A stretch of 12,979 nt of DNA from an uncultured Mesocricetibacter sp. (GCA_905373425.1 CAJPST010000045.1:1-12979), one strand, 5' to 3'. Counted from the stretch's first letter, positions 1 through 6,821 are shown. Translations and numbers: made by a program. The notes: a model not told the origin generated them from the letters alone.

Positions 1-171
1 TTATATTCTTTATAACCACATAACGCATTAAATCTACACCATTATTAAAAAGTTGCAAACAATTATTTAGCACCAAGCCTTTATTTCTAAGGTTGATAAG
101 AAAAGGTAGCAGGGCTAAGAATGCCGTAGTTAGTGAAATGAGGACAGGTGTCAATATCTATGTTAGAATTC
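1..171. other. Intergenic edge region, no gene supported
   Basis: I see no convincing open reading frame or RNA here. On the minus strand a weak promoter-like pair points out of the window: TTGCAA at 53-58 and TAGATT (AATCTA on the plus strand, 31-36), spaced by 16 bases. It could serve a leftward gene starting beyond position 1, but AT-rich DNA gives such matches often. Confidence 0.3.
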
Positions 172-202
172 AAAAAAACACCGTCTTCAAAGAGACGGTG
201 TT
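172..202 (-). terminator. GcvB intrinsic terminator
   Basis: The arms AACACCGTCT (177-186) and AGACGGTGTT (193-202) pair perfectly over 10 bp around a 6-base loop. On the minus strand the hairpin runs into seven Ts (178-172). On the plus strand no T-run follows, so it serves the leftward RNA. Confidence 0.9.
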
Positions 203-361
203 ATGGAAACCCAAATGAGGTTTAAAATATACAGGAAGTTAAAAAGTAACTAAGCAACTAAACGATCACTAAGTTACTCCGTTAGGTTTCCCGAACAATA
301 TGCAAACACAACATAATACTTAACCAAAAGCATAATCTTAATTTATAAGGAATTACCAAAT
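172..361 (-). ncRNA. gcvB: GcvB small regulatory RNA
   Basis: This is a leftward Hfq-type small RNA divergent from gcvA, the arrangement known from enterics. Reading the minus strand, a GU-rich segment with ATGTTGTGTTTGCA (about 316-294) matches the R1 seed of GcvB, which base-pairs with the ribosome-binding regions of many amino-acid and peptide transporter mRNAs. A hairpin follows whose arms are AGTAACT and AGTTACT, with a T-run behind it. After that comes ACTTCCTGTA (239-230), the conserved R2 block. A 10-bp terminator hairpin with seven Ts closes the RNA. The length of about 190 nt is close to the roughly 200 nt of E. coli GcvB. R1 is shorter than in E. coli. The 5' end is inferred from a TATACT box at 372-367 and could be off by some bases; the 3' end is firmer. 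Confidence 0.88.
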
Positions 362-366
362 CATTA

Positions 367-394
367 AGTATAGGGAAATTTTAAAGAGGTCGAA
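367..394 (-). promoter_or_regulatory. Candidate gcvB promoter
   Basis: On the minus strand a TATACT -10 box (372-367) has a weak -35, TTCGAC (394-389), at 16-base spacing. This gives a start near 360. The weak -35 fits an activator-dependent promoter, and GcvA activates gcvB in E. coli. I could not mark GcvA sites with confidence. The rest of the divergent spacer up to 483 must also hold the gcvA promoter; TTATAT at 455-460 is a possible -10 for it. Confidence 0.55.
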
Positions 395-483
395 TGAGTT
401 GAGCAAGCGAGATATTTTAATTCAAGGCATTAAAAAAAATAATCTGACGATTTGTTATATCCGGTTGATGGGTGGGAATTTTT

Positions 484-1371
484 ATGCATAAGCGTTTGCC
501 CCCCCTAAATTCACTGAAAGCGTTTGAATCATCGGCTAGACATTTGAGTTTTACCAAAGCTGCTGATGAGTTATTCGTAACACAGGCGGCAGTTAGCCAT
601 CAGATCAAATTGTTGGAAGATTTTTTAGGCGTAGAATTGTTTAAACGCAAAAATAGAGCATTGGAACTGACTGATTTAGGGCAGTCTTATTTTATTGAAA
701 TAACCGCTATTTTGCATAAATTAGCTGAAGTTACCTGCAAATTAATGGAGCAGGATAAGCAGCCTTTGACTATTAGTGTACCGCAAACTTTTGGTATTTA
801 TTGGTTAGTACCGCATTTAAGCGAATTTAACCGTCAATATCCCGGCATAGAAGTGCGCATCAAAGGCGTTGATCAAGATGAAGGTTTACTCAGCCAAGAA
901 GTTGATATTGCAATTTATTACGGACGTGGTAATTGGCAAAATCTACAAATGGAAAAATTGACAGAAGAGAATTTGGTTATTTTAGCTTCACCTAAACTCT
1001 TGCAGTCGCAGCCAATTCGAACTAAACAGGATTTGAAAAAGCATACGCTTATTCACATTCATACACGCGATAACTGGCAGAATATGGCAAATCATCTGCA
1101 TTTGAGCGAATTGAATATTCAACACGGCCCGTTATTTAGTCACACTTTTATGGCGTTACAGGCCGCAATTCATGGTCAAGGTGTGGTACTGGCAAATAAA
1201 ACATTGGCGCAACAAGAAGTGGAAAATGGGCATTTACAAGTGGCTTTAGAAACCAATTTGCGTGATAGTAAATCCTTTTATGTGGTGAATGACTTAAATA
1301 AAAGCGGCGATGCGCAAATTCAAGCATTTCGCCAATGGATCATGCGGACGATTAAACGTACGGATGAATGA
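484..1371 (+). CDS. gcvA: LysR-type regulator of the glycine cleavage system
   Basis: GcvA is a cytoplasmic DNA-binding regulator of the gcvTHP glycine cleavage operon and of the GcvB RNA. The N-terminus (KRLPPLNSLKAFESSARHLS) and the helix-turn-helix around residues 22-41 (SFTKAADELFVTQAAVSHQI) are nearly those of E. coli GcvA. An effector-binding domain follows, with the family patch YGRGNW. I chose ATG 484 (295 aa) over an upstream GTG at 472: the protein aligns with GcvA from MHKRLPP, and GGTGGGA at 471-477 is a well-placed ribosome site. E. coli GcvA has 305 residues. gcvB is divergent and rlmM lies downstream, near the E. coli gcvA-ygdD-rlmM order. The glycine cleavage genes themselves are not in the window. 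Confidence 0.93.
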   Translation: MHKRLPPLNSLKAFESSARHLSFTKAADELFVTQAAVSHQIKLLEDFLGVELFKRKNRALELTDLGQSYFIEITAILHKLAEVTCKLMEQDKQPLTISVPQTFGIYWLVPHLSEFNRQYPGIEVRIKGVDQDEGLLSQEVDIAIYYGRGNWQNLQMEKLTEENLVILASPKLLQSQPIRTKQDLKKHTLIHIHTRDNWQNMANHLHLSELNIQHGPLFSHTFMALQAAIHGQGVVLANKTLAQQEVENGHLQVALETNLRDSKSFYVVNDLNKSGDAQIQAFRQWIMRTIKRTDE

Positions 1372-1459
1372 TAAAACCTCTTTCATTTTATAGTATGTCC
1401 TTTCTAAATGGCTGTATATTTTGTGATTTAAAATAAAAACTTAAAATTAAGGTAACACA

Positions 1460-2548
1460 TTGAATAAATTGGCATTATATTGTCGTAGCGGATTTGAAAA
1501 AGAAGTTGCTGCAGAAATTACCGAAAAAGCGACCGCGCTTGGTGTATTTGGCTTTGCTCGAGTAATTGATAACAGCGGTTATGTTATTTTCGAATGTTAT
1601 CAAACGGGTGAAGCGGATCGTTTGGCACGAGAAATTCCATTTGACAGTTTAATTTTCGCCCGCCAAATGATCGTAGTATCGGATCTGTTGGAAGAGCTGC
1701 CTCCCGTCGATCGCATTACACCGATTATTCAACAGTATCAACTTATCTCAACGCAAATCAAATTTAACCGTAACAACGATATTTGGGTGGAAACGGCAGA
1801 TACCAATGAAGCCAAAGAACTGTTGGGATTTTGTCGTAAATTTACTGTGCCTTTACGTAGTGCATTGAAAAAACAGGGCTGGTTAATGGGGGAATCACAT
1901 CAAAAGAGCGGTCTGAATTTACATTGTTTTTTCATCAAATCTAACGCCTGTTATGTAGGCTATTCGTATTCTGATAACCACTCACCACATTTTATGGGAA
2001 TTCCGCGTTTAAAATTTCCCATCGATGCACCGAGCCGTTCTACGCTGAAGTTGGAAGAAGCGATTCTAACCTTTATCCCGCAAACGGAAGAGGCTAAGCG
2101 CTTGAATGAAACCATGCTTGCGGTTGATTTAGGGGCTTGCCCGGGCGGCTGGACATATCAGTTAGTAAAGCGTGGTTTGTTTGTGTATGCAGTAGATCAC
2201 GGCAAAATGGCGGCAAGTTTGCATGATACCGGACGGATTGAGCATTGCCCCGAAGACGGCTTTAAATTTCAGCCTCCGAAGCGTAAACAAATTCACTGGT
2301 TGGTCTGCGATATGGTGGAAAAACCAAGTCGAATCACCGCTCTGATTGGTAAATGGCTGTTGAATGGTTGGTGTCGGGAGACGATTTTTAATCTTAAATT
2401 GCCGATGAAGAAACGTTATGCCGAAGTACAATTGTGCTTGCAAAAACTTGCCGATGAATTACATTCGCATGGACTAAAATTCCATCTGCAGGCCAAACAT
2501 TTATATCACGATCGCGAAGAAATTACCGTATATATCCAAATTAAGTGA
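1460..2548 (+). CDS. rlmM: 23S rRNA (cytidine-2498 2'-O)-methyltransferase RlmM
   Basis: RlmM uses S-adenosylmethionine to methylate the 2'-OH of C2498 in 23S rRNA. The first half (to about residue 190) is the RNA-binding THUMP-containing part. The second half is a Rossmann-fold methyltransferase with SAM motif DLGACPGGWTYQLV from residue 223 and the catalytic K-D-K-E set (K197, D284, K313 in NLKLPMKK, and E353 or E354). The start is TTG at 1460: AAGG at 1449-1452 is correctly spaced, and MNKLALYCR matches the start of the H. influenzae protein. The 362-residue length fits the family. A promoter in the 88-base gap after gcvA was not clear, so read-through from gcvA is possible. Confidence 0.95.
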   Translation: MNKLALYCRSGFEKEVAAEITEKATALGVFGFARVIDNSGYVIFECYQTGEADRLAREIPFDSLIFARQMIVVSDLLEELPPVDRITPIIQQYQLISTQIKFNRNNDIWVETADTNEAKELLGFCRKFTVPLRSALKKQGWLMGESHQKSGLNLHCFFIKSNACYVGYSYSDNHSPHFMGIPRLKFPIDAPSRSTLKLEEAILTFIPQTEEAKRLNETMLAVDLGACPGGWTYQLVKRGLFVYAVDHGKMAASLHDTGRIEHCPEDGFKFQPPKRKQIHWLVCDMVEKPSRITALIGKWLLNGWCRETIFNLKLPMKKRYAEVQLCLQKLADELHSHGLKFHLQAKHLYHDREEITVYIQIK

Positions 2549-2564
2549 TAACATTTCTCTAAAT

Positions 2565-2623
2565 AGTGCGGTTTTGTATTAATCATTTTTTTACAAAACG
2601 GCGAAAAAATGACCGTACTTTTT
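2565..2623 (+). terminator. rlmM terminator from a decayed uptake-signal pair
   Basis: AGTGCGGT (2565-2572) pairs with ACCGTACT (2612-2619) over 8 bp including one G-U, and a run of five Ts follows. Both arms are one-base variants of the uptake signal. An alternative inner hairpin, GTTTTGTA (2571-2578) with TACAAAAC (2592-2599), overlaps the left arm by two bases. Confidence 0.6.
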
Positions 2624-2676
2624 CCTTTACATTTCCCCCTATTTAGATAAAAGTTCCGTAACTTAATTATTAAATA

Positions 2677-2692
2677 TGTGATCTGCGTCACA
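2677..2692 (+). promoter_or_regulatory. Perfect CRP-binding site
   Basis: TGTGATCTGCGTCACA has both consensus half-sites (TGTGA and TCACA) at the canonical 6-base spacing. It lies in the long spacer before the porin gene, about 385 bases from its start codon. A second, poor match (TGTGATCAAGTTATCA) sits at 2834-2849. The site suggests cAMP-CRP control of the porin or of an unrecognised transcript in this spacer. Confidence 0.75.
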
Positions 2693-2787
2693 AAATTGAA
2701 AGAAACTTTTTAAACATACAAAAAAATGTTTGTTCAGTAAAATCAGTCTTTTTAGGGAATGTATTTATATCATAAAAATCATAATGT

Positions 2788-2793
2788 TATACT
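2788..2793 (+). promoter_or_regulatory. Possible upstream porin promoter (extended -10)
   Basis: TATACT is preceded by TGT at 2785-2787, which gives an extended -10 element. The matching -35 region is weak. Transcription would start near 2800, at a small hairpin with stem TGGAG/CTCCA (2804-2818). It would give a leader of about 280 nt to the porin. Confidence 0.35.
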
Positions 2794-2935
2794 AAATCAA
2801 TACTGGAGTTATGCTCCAAAAATTTTTAAAAAATGTGATCAAGTTATCATTTTTTATGTTTTCGTAGCGAATATTGATTTTTTTAACTCATTGAAAATAA
2901 ACACCTTTATGGGTTTGCGTAAAATTTACACACAG

Positions 2936-2964
2936 TTGACATGGATTTAAAGTTTGAGTACCTT
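2936..2964 (+). promoter_or_regulatory. Candidate proximal porin promoter
   Basis: A consensus -35, TTGACA (2936-2941), is followed after 17 bases by TACCTT (2959-2964), a weak -10. The start would fall near 2971, just before the leader stem-loop. Confidence 0.5.
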
Positions 2965-2973
2965 TAGCTCAGA

Positions 2974-3026
2974 AATTAAGAAATACACCATTATCAAATG
3001 GAAAAATGAAGAGAAATTTCTTAATT
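2974..3026 (+). other. Nested stem-loop in the porin mRNA leader
   Basis: AATTAAGAAAT (2974-2984) and ATTTCTTAATT (3016-3026) form a perfect 11-bp stem. Inside the loop CCATT (2988-2992) pairs with AATGG (2997-3001). No T-run follows, so it is not an intrinsic terminator. It ends about 38 bases before the ribosome site, at the predicted 5' end of the transcript. This position resembles the stabilising 5' stem of enteric ompA mRNA; the role here is inferred. Confidence 0.6.
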
Positions 3027-3076
3027 GTGAGTGATTAAACATTAATTCGTTCAAACTAAAATTAAAGGTGACCAAT

Positions 3077-4120
3077 ATGAAAAAAACTCTTATTGCATTA
3101 GCAGTAGCTGCAACAGCTGCAACTTCAGCCAACGCGACTGTAATTTATGAACAAGAAGGTACAAAACTTGATCTTGACGGTCGTGTTGCTTTGCAAATAG
3201 CTAACCATACAGATAAGCGTACTGATCTTGTTGACAAAGGCTCTCGAGTTCGAGTGCGTGTATTCCAATCTATTGGTGGCGGCGTTACGGCATTAGGTGC
3301 GACTGAAATTCGTTTTACTCAAAAAGATACTATTGGTGACGGCATTCATACAAAACGTTTATTTGCAGGATTACAACATAAAGATGTAGGTAGTTTAACA
3401 TTTGGTCGTCAATTAGTTGTCGGTGACCATATTGGTTTATCAGACTATACTTATGAATTAGGTGCTATCGTTAAAGTTGTTGATGCGCATAATAAAGCAG
3501 TACACTTTATGTCTAGCGAGTGGGGTGGTTTCCGCTTTGGTGCCGATTATTTATTCGGTACTGCGGCAAAAAAATCAACCGATTCTGCAACACCTGATCA
3601 CAAAACAGCTAATAACGGTCAAGGCTACAATTTAGGTGCATTCTATAAAAGAAAAATTGGTGAATTTGGTTTTGCAACTGAAGGTGGTTACGGCGAAATT
3701 AAGCAAGGTACATTAGAAACCAACGAATATACGCAAAAACGTTACGGCGCAGCTTTAGAGTTGTCTTATGGACCAATGGCGCTTGGTTTTGACTGGGCTG
3801 GTGCAAAATCTGAACAAAATAAAGCAGATCACACATTCCGTGTAGGCCCTAAAAAATATGCGAAATTAAATCAATTTGAAGTAGGTGCGAAATATCAAAT
3901 TACCGAATCAAATAAAGCCTATGCTGAATATTTATGGGGTAGAGGCGAAACTAAAGGTGCGAACGACGGTAAATTCCGTGGTTGGTTCTTAGGTGCCGAT
4001 CATAGCTTTAACAAAAACGTAGTGCTTTATGTGGAAGGCGGTTCATTCAGAACTAAAGAAGCTAATGTAACGGTACATAAAGAAAAACGTATTGGGATTG
4101 GTACCCGCATCTATTTCTAA
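3077..4120 (+). CDS. General diffusion porin (OmpP2/OmpH-like) precursor
   Basis: This is an outer-membrane trimeric beta-barrel porin for passive entry of small hydrophilic solutes. The start is ATG 3077 with AAAGG at 3064-3068; an in-frame GTG at 3068 lies inside the ribosome site and is unlikely. Residues 1-20 are a classic signal peptide (MKKTLIALAVAATAATSANA) with cleavage after ANA, leaving a mature chain of 327 residues that begins TVIYEQEG. Strands rich in alternating aromatic and small residues run to the end. The chain finishes RIGIGTRIYF, the terminal-phenylalanine signal read by the BAM assembly machine. The first strand (EGTKLDLDGRV) resembles the P2/OmpH porins of Pasteurellaceae, but I cannot say which paralogue this is. 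It stands alone, with a long control region before it and a strong terminator after it. Confidence 0.88.
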   Translation: MKKTLIALAVAATAATSANATVIYEQEGTKLDLDGRVALQIANHTDKRTDLVDKGSRVRVRVFQSIGGGVTALGATEIRFTQKDTIGDGIHTKRLFAGLQHKDVGSLTFGRQLVVGDHIGLSDYTYELGAIVKVVDAHNKAVHFMSSEWGGFRFGADYLFGTAAKKSTDSATPDHKTANNGQGYNLGAFYKRKIGEFGFATEGGYGEIKQGTLETNEYTQKRYGAALELSYGPMALGFDWAGAKSEQNKADHTFRVGPKKYAKLNQFEVGAKYQITESNKAYAEYLWGRGETKGANDGKFRGWFLGADHSFNKNVVLYVEGGSFRTKEANVTVHKEKRIGIGTRIYF

Positions 4121-4177
4121 TCGACAATATTGTGTTAATAATATTATAAAAAAATACTGGTAGTTAATGTCTTTTTC

Positions 4178-4205
4178 AACCGACAACGTAAGTTGTCGGT
4201 TTTTT
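4178..4205 (+). terminator. Porin gene terminator
   Basis: AACCGACAAC (4178-4187) and GTTGTCGGTT (4192-4201) pair perfectly over 10 bp with a GTAA loop and end in a run of Ts. Confidence 0.92.
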
Positions 4206-4247
4206 CCGTTTAAACGCTGCATTTTTTATAAAACTCGGCTAAAATCG

Positions 4248-4256
4248 ACCGCACTT
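4248..4256 (-). repeat. DNA uptake signal sequence
   Basis: This is an exact ACCGCACTT (AAGTGCGGT on the minus strand), only 11 bases before the truA start codon. It is unpaired, so it is not part of a terminator. It promotes DNA uptake during natural transformation in Haemophilus-type Pasteurellaceae. Confidence 0.9.
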
Positions 4257-4267
4257 TTAGTGGAACA

Positions 4268-5068
4268 ATGAGTGATATGATGAAGATTGCATTAGGAATT
4301 GAATATCAAGGCAAGAATTATTTTGGTTGGCAACGACAGGAGGGGGTAGCAAGTGTACAAGCGGAGTTGGAACGTGCGCTTTCTTTTGTAGCAAATGAAG
4401 AAATTCAGGTGTTTTGTGCCGGGCGTACCGATTCAGGAGTAAACGCCACAGGGCAGGTAATACATTTTGAAACAGATGCAGTGCGACCGGATAAAGCCTG
4501 GACATTCGGAACCAATGCTAATTTACCTGATGATATTGCAGTGAAATGGGCAAAACGGGTAGAGGATGATTTCCACGCTCGTTTCAGTGCTACCGCTCGT
4601 CGTTATCGTTATGTTTTATATAGCAATAAACTACGTTCAGCGATTTTGCCATATGGAATAACACATACCCATTTGATGCTCGATCATCAATTAATGCAAC
4701 AAGCAGGGCAGGCATTATTGGGAGAAAATGATTTCTCTTCCTTCCGTGCGGCACAATGTCAATCAAATACACCGTGGCGTAATATTCACCATTTGAATGT
4801 GACTCGGCAAGGGGATTATATCATTGTTGATATTCAGGCTAATGCCTTTGTACACCATATGGTGCGTAATATTGTTGGAAGTCTGCTGGAGGTAGGTTGT
4901 GGAAACCGGCCGGTGGAGTGGATAGGTTGGTTGCTTGCGCAGAAAGATCGCACGCTTGCTGCTCCGACGGCTAAACCTGAAGGACTGTATTTGGTGGATG
5001 TACATTACCCTGAAAGATTTGGGCTACCTAAAACACCGCTGGGGCCGTTGTTTTTGCCTGATGCTTAA
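4268..5068 (+). CDS. truA: tRNA pseudouridine synthase A (positions 38-40)
   Basis: TruA converts uridines 38, 39 and 40 in the tRNA anticodon arm to pseudouridine. The catalytic aspartate is D55 within CAGRTDSGV. Other family patches are DDFHARFSATARRYRY, the LLGENDFSSFRA segment, and ANAFVHHMVRNIVGSL near residue 200. The length of 266 is close to the 270 of E. coli. The start ATG 4268 gives MSDMMKIALGIEY, which lines up with the E. coli start, although the ribosome site AGTGGA is weak and close. ATG codons at 4277 and 4280 are alternatives. It is convergent with rplY across a shared terminator. No clear promoter was found; TATAAA at 4227-4232 is a possible -10. Confidence 0.95.
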   Translation: MSDMMKIALGIEYQGKNYFGWQRQEGVASVQAELERALSFVANEEIQVFCAGRTDSGVNATGQVIHFETDAVRPDKAWTFGTNANLPDDIAVKWAKRVEDDFHARFSATARRYRYVLYSNKLRSAILPYGITHTHLMLDHQLMQQAGQALLGENDFSSFRAAQCQSNTPWRNIHHLNVTRQGDYIIVDIQANAFVHHMVRNIVGSLLEVGCGNRPVEWIGWLLAQKDRTLAAPTAKPEGLYLVDVHYPERFGLPKTPLGPLFLPDA

Positions 5069-5075
5069 AAGAAAT

Positions 5076-5103
5076 AAAACCCTTTGCCATTGCAAAGGGT
5101 TTT
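5076..5103. terminator. Bidirectional terminator between truA and rplY
   Basis: AAAACCCTTTGC (5076-5087) and GCAAAGGGTTTT (5092-5103) form a perfect 12-bp stem with a CATT loop. A-rich and T-rich ends on both sides let it work for truA rightward and rplY leftward. Confidence 0.9.
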
Positions 5104-5131
5104 AACGTAATAAGTTACTCAGAAATTCTGA

Positions 5132-5419
5132 TTAAACGCGTTTAAAGTCAATGTGAACCAATTTTGGTTTAAACGGGTGACGTTGCATTGCTTGCACTTT
5201 TACAGCTGTTTCTTTGCCATTAATAACTAATGTAATTGTATCAGTATAGAAATTCTCATGTGCTTGAGCGTTGTTTAGTTCGTCGTGATTTAATACGATT
5301 GAAATCGGCTCTTCTTTGCCACCGTAAACGATAGCAGGAATTTGACCGTTGTGACGCAGGCGGCGGCTCGCACCCTTACCTTGCGACGTACGAACTTCAG
5401 CGTTAAATTTAAATGCCAT
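5132..5419 (-). CDS. rplY: 50S ribosomal protein L25
   Basis: L25 binds the loop E region of 5S rRNA in the large subunit. The protein is 95 residues, the short form without the C-terminal CTC domain, and almost identical in pattern to H. influenzae L25 (starts MAFKFNAEVRTSQGKGASRR, contains HNGQIPAIVYGG, ends PKLVHIDFKRV). It is a single-gene unit with its own promoter and a leader that may be autoregulatory, convergent with truA. Confidence 0.97.
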   Translation of the reverse strand: MAFKFNAEVRTSQGKGASRRLRHNGQIPAIVYGGKEEPISIVLNHDELNNAQAHENFYTDTITLVINGKETAVKVQAMQRHPFKPKLVHIDFKRV

Positions 5420-5511
5420 TTTGATGTTCTCTAAAATAAATGTTTAATTGACAAAAACCACAGGCGACCCAGTGATTTCCCATATTCTTTCTCAGCATCA
5501 TATGCTGAGGT
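5420..5511 (-). promoter_or_regulatory. Structured rplY leader, candidate L25 autoregulatory RNA
   Basis: The predicted transcript has a leader of about 90 nt. Near its 5' end, CTCAGCAT (5509-5502) and ATGCTGAG (5498-5491) form an 8-bp hairpin with a 3-base loop. A short outer pairing of CGACC (5513-5509) with GGTCG (5469-5465) would enclose it, though it shares base 5509 with the hairpin and depends on the exact start. L25 leaders that bind their own protein have been described in gamma-proteobacteria. Whether this one matches that motif in detail needs a covariance-model search. Confidence 0.5.
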
Positions 5512-5516
5512 CGGTC

Positions 5517-5544
5517 ATTATAATGATATTTTGTGAAAAATCAA
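5517..5544 (-). promoter_or_regulatory. rplY promoter
   Basis: On the minus strand the -10 is a perfect TATAAT (5522-5517). The -35, TTGATT (5544-5539), is 16 bases upstream. A strong promoter fits a ribosomal protein gene. Confidence 0.8.
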
Positions 5545-5732
5545 ATTATACCGATAACTTTATTGGTCAATGTTTGAATCGAAATTTAAATGCAAATAAT
5601 TTCATATTTTAAATGTAAATTTCTTGTTAATTAATTCTAAATGTTAATTGTTCTTGTTAACTATCTATTTGAAAATCAAGTAATTATATAAAATACCTCT
5701 TGCCAAAACATTTTTTTTAATTAAAATGTTGC
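5545..5732. other. AT-rich spacer between rplY and the ferritin genes
   Basis: No gene is seen. The decamer TTCTTGTTAA occurs twice in direct orientation (5621-5630 and 5651-5660), exactly 30 bases apart. AACATTTT (5707-5714) and AAAATGTT (5723-5730) are an 8-bp inverted repeat just upstream of the ferritin -35 box. Both are plausible regulator sites, but neither matches a consensus I can name. Confidence 0.4.
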
Positions 5733-5761
5733 TTCACTTACCCTAGCGCAGTTTTTATACT
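5733..5761 (+). promoter_or_regulatory. Promoter of the ferritin pair
   Basis: TTCACT (5733-5738) and TATACT (5756-5761) are spaced by 17 bases. The start would lie near 5768. The ribosome site of the first gene is AAAGGGA, ending about 8 bases before ATG 5811. Confidence 0.65.
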
Positions 5762-5810
5762 AAACAGGGTAGATATTCATTGTTCAATCATCAAAAAAAG
5801 GGAACTTATT

Positions 5811-6299
5811 ATGCTAAATAAAGCAATTATCGACAAATTAAATGAACAGATTAACCTTGAATTCGCATCATCTAATATCTATTTACAAATGAGTGCATGG
5901 TGTGCAAACAAAGGTTATGAAGGCGCAGCAGCGTTTTTACTTCGTCATGCTGATGAAGAAATGGAACATATGCAAAAACTCTTTACCTATGTAATTGAAA
6001 CCGGCGGTTTGCCATTATTGGGGCAGATCCCGGCGCCTAGAAGCGAATATTCTTCTTTGCGTGAAGTGTTGGAAACAGCTTTTGGGCACGAAAAACATGT
6101 AACTTCTAAAATTAATGAATTAGTAGAAGTGACTTTCGCCAATAAAGATTATTCCACATTTAACTTTTTACAATGGTATGTAGCCGAACAGCATGAAGAA
6201 GAAACGCTATTTGGCGGAGTGATTGATAAATTCAATATTTTAGGTGAAGATGGTCGTTCACTTTATTTAATTGATAAAGATTTGGCAACGTTAGAATAA
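5811..6299 (+). CDS. ftnA: Ferritin, first of a tandem pair (FtnA-like)
   Basis: This bacterial non-haem ferritin subunit has 162 residues. Twenty-four such subunits would form a shell that oxidises ferrous iron and stores it as a ferric mineral in the cytoplasm. The ferroxidase ligands sit at the same numbers as in E. coli FtnA: E17, E50, H53, E94 and E130 with Q127. E49 and E126 of the third iron site and Y24 are also present. The long conserved stretch FNFLQWYVAEQHEEE is intact. The second ferritin gene follows after 13 bases, so the two form an operon. H. influenzae also carries two adjacent ferritin genes. Confidence 0.95.
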   Translation: MLNKAIIDKLNEQINLEFASSNIYLQMSAWCANKGYEGAAAFLLRHADEEMEHMQKLFTYVIETGGLPLLGQIPAPRSEYSSLREVLETAFGHEKHVTSKINELVEVTFANKDYSTFNFLQWYVAEQHEEETLFGGVIDKFNILGEDGRSLYLIDKDLATLE

Positions 6300-6312
6300 G
6301 AAGGATATAAAC

Positions 6313-6801
6313 ATGTTATCGACAAATGTAGTGAAGTTATTAAATGATCAGATGAATTTAGAGTTTTATTCATCTAATTTATACTTACAAATGAGCGCAT
6401 GGTGCGCCTATAAAGGATATTCCGGAGCAGCAAAATTTTTATCTGCTCATGCTGCCGAAGAAATGGGGCATATGCGTAAACTGTTTACTTATTTAAATGA
6501 AACCGGTGCTATCGCAACAATTGAAACTATTAAAGAAGCTCCGCATGAATTTCATTCTTTACAGCAAGTATTAGAAATTACATATGAGCATGAAAAGCTG
6601 ATTACTTCAAAAATTAATGAATTAGTTGCTAAGACTTTTGAAGAAAAAGACTATTCCGCATTTAATTTCTTACAATGGTATGTAGCAGAACAGCATGAAG
6701 AAGAAAAATTATTCAGCGGTATCTTAGACAAGTTTAATATTATCGGTAATGACGGTAAATCAATCTATTTAATTGATAAAGACTTAGCGGCATTAGGGTA
6801 A
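6313..6801 (+). CDS. ftnA: Ferritin, second of a tandem pair (FtnA-like)
   Basis: A second ferritin of the same 162-residue length, with a complete ferroxidase centre (E17, E50, H53, E94, Q127, E130). It is clearly a paralogue of the gene before it: the stretch from residue 117, FNFLQWYVAEQHEEE, is identical, while the region around residues 66-85 has diverged. AAGGA at 6301-6305 provides its own ribosome site. Both copies keep catalytic residues, so neither looks like a pure structural subunit. Mixed 24-mers are possible, but that is inference. The operon ends at the terminator just downstream. Confidence 0.95.
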   Translation: MLSTNVVKLLNDQMNLEFYSSNLYLQMSAWCAYKGYSGAAKFLSAHAAEEMGHMRKLFTYLNETGAIATIETIKEAPHEFHSLQQVLEITYEHEKLITSKINELVAKTFEEKDYSAFNFLQWYVAEQHEEEKLFSGILDKFNIIGNDGKSIYLIDKDLAALG

Positions 6802-6821
6802 AAAATTTACCTGTTTGCTTG

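Noticed and set aside
147..227. Short plus-strand frame starting ATGAGGACAGG and crossing the GcvB terminator
   Set aside because: It reads through the terminator hairpin and the 3' part of GcvB and has no ribosome site.
2804..2818. Hairpin TGGAG/CTCCA as a terminator
   Set aside because: The stem is only 5 bp and no T-run follows immediately on either strand.
2759..2950. 63-codon frame in the porin upstream region
   Set aside because: The ribosome-like AGGGA touches the start codon, the composition is that of AT-rich non-coding DNA, and the frame runs through candidate promoter elements. It shows no recognisable motif.
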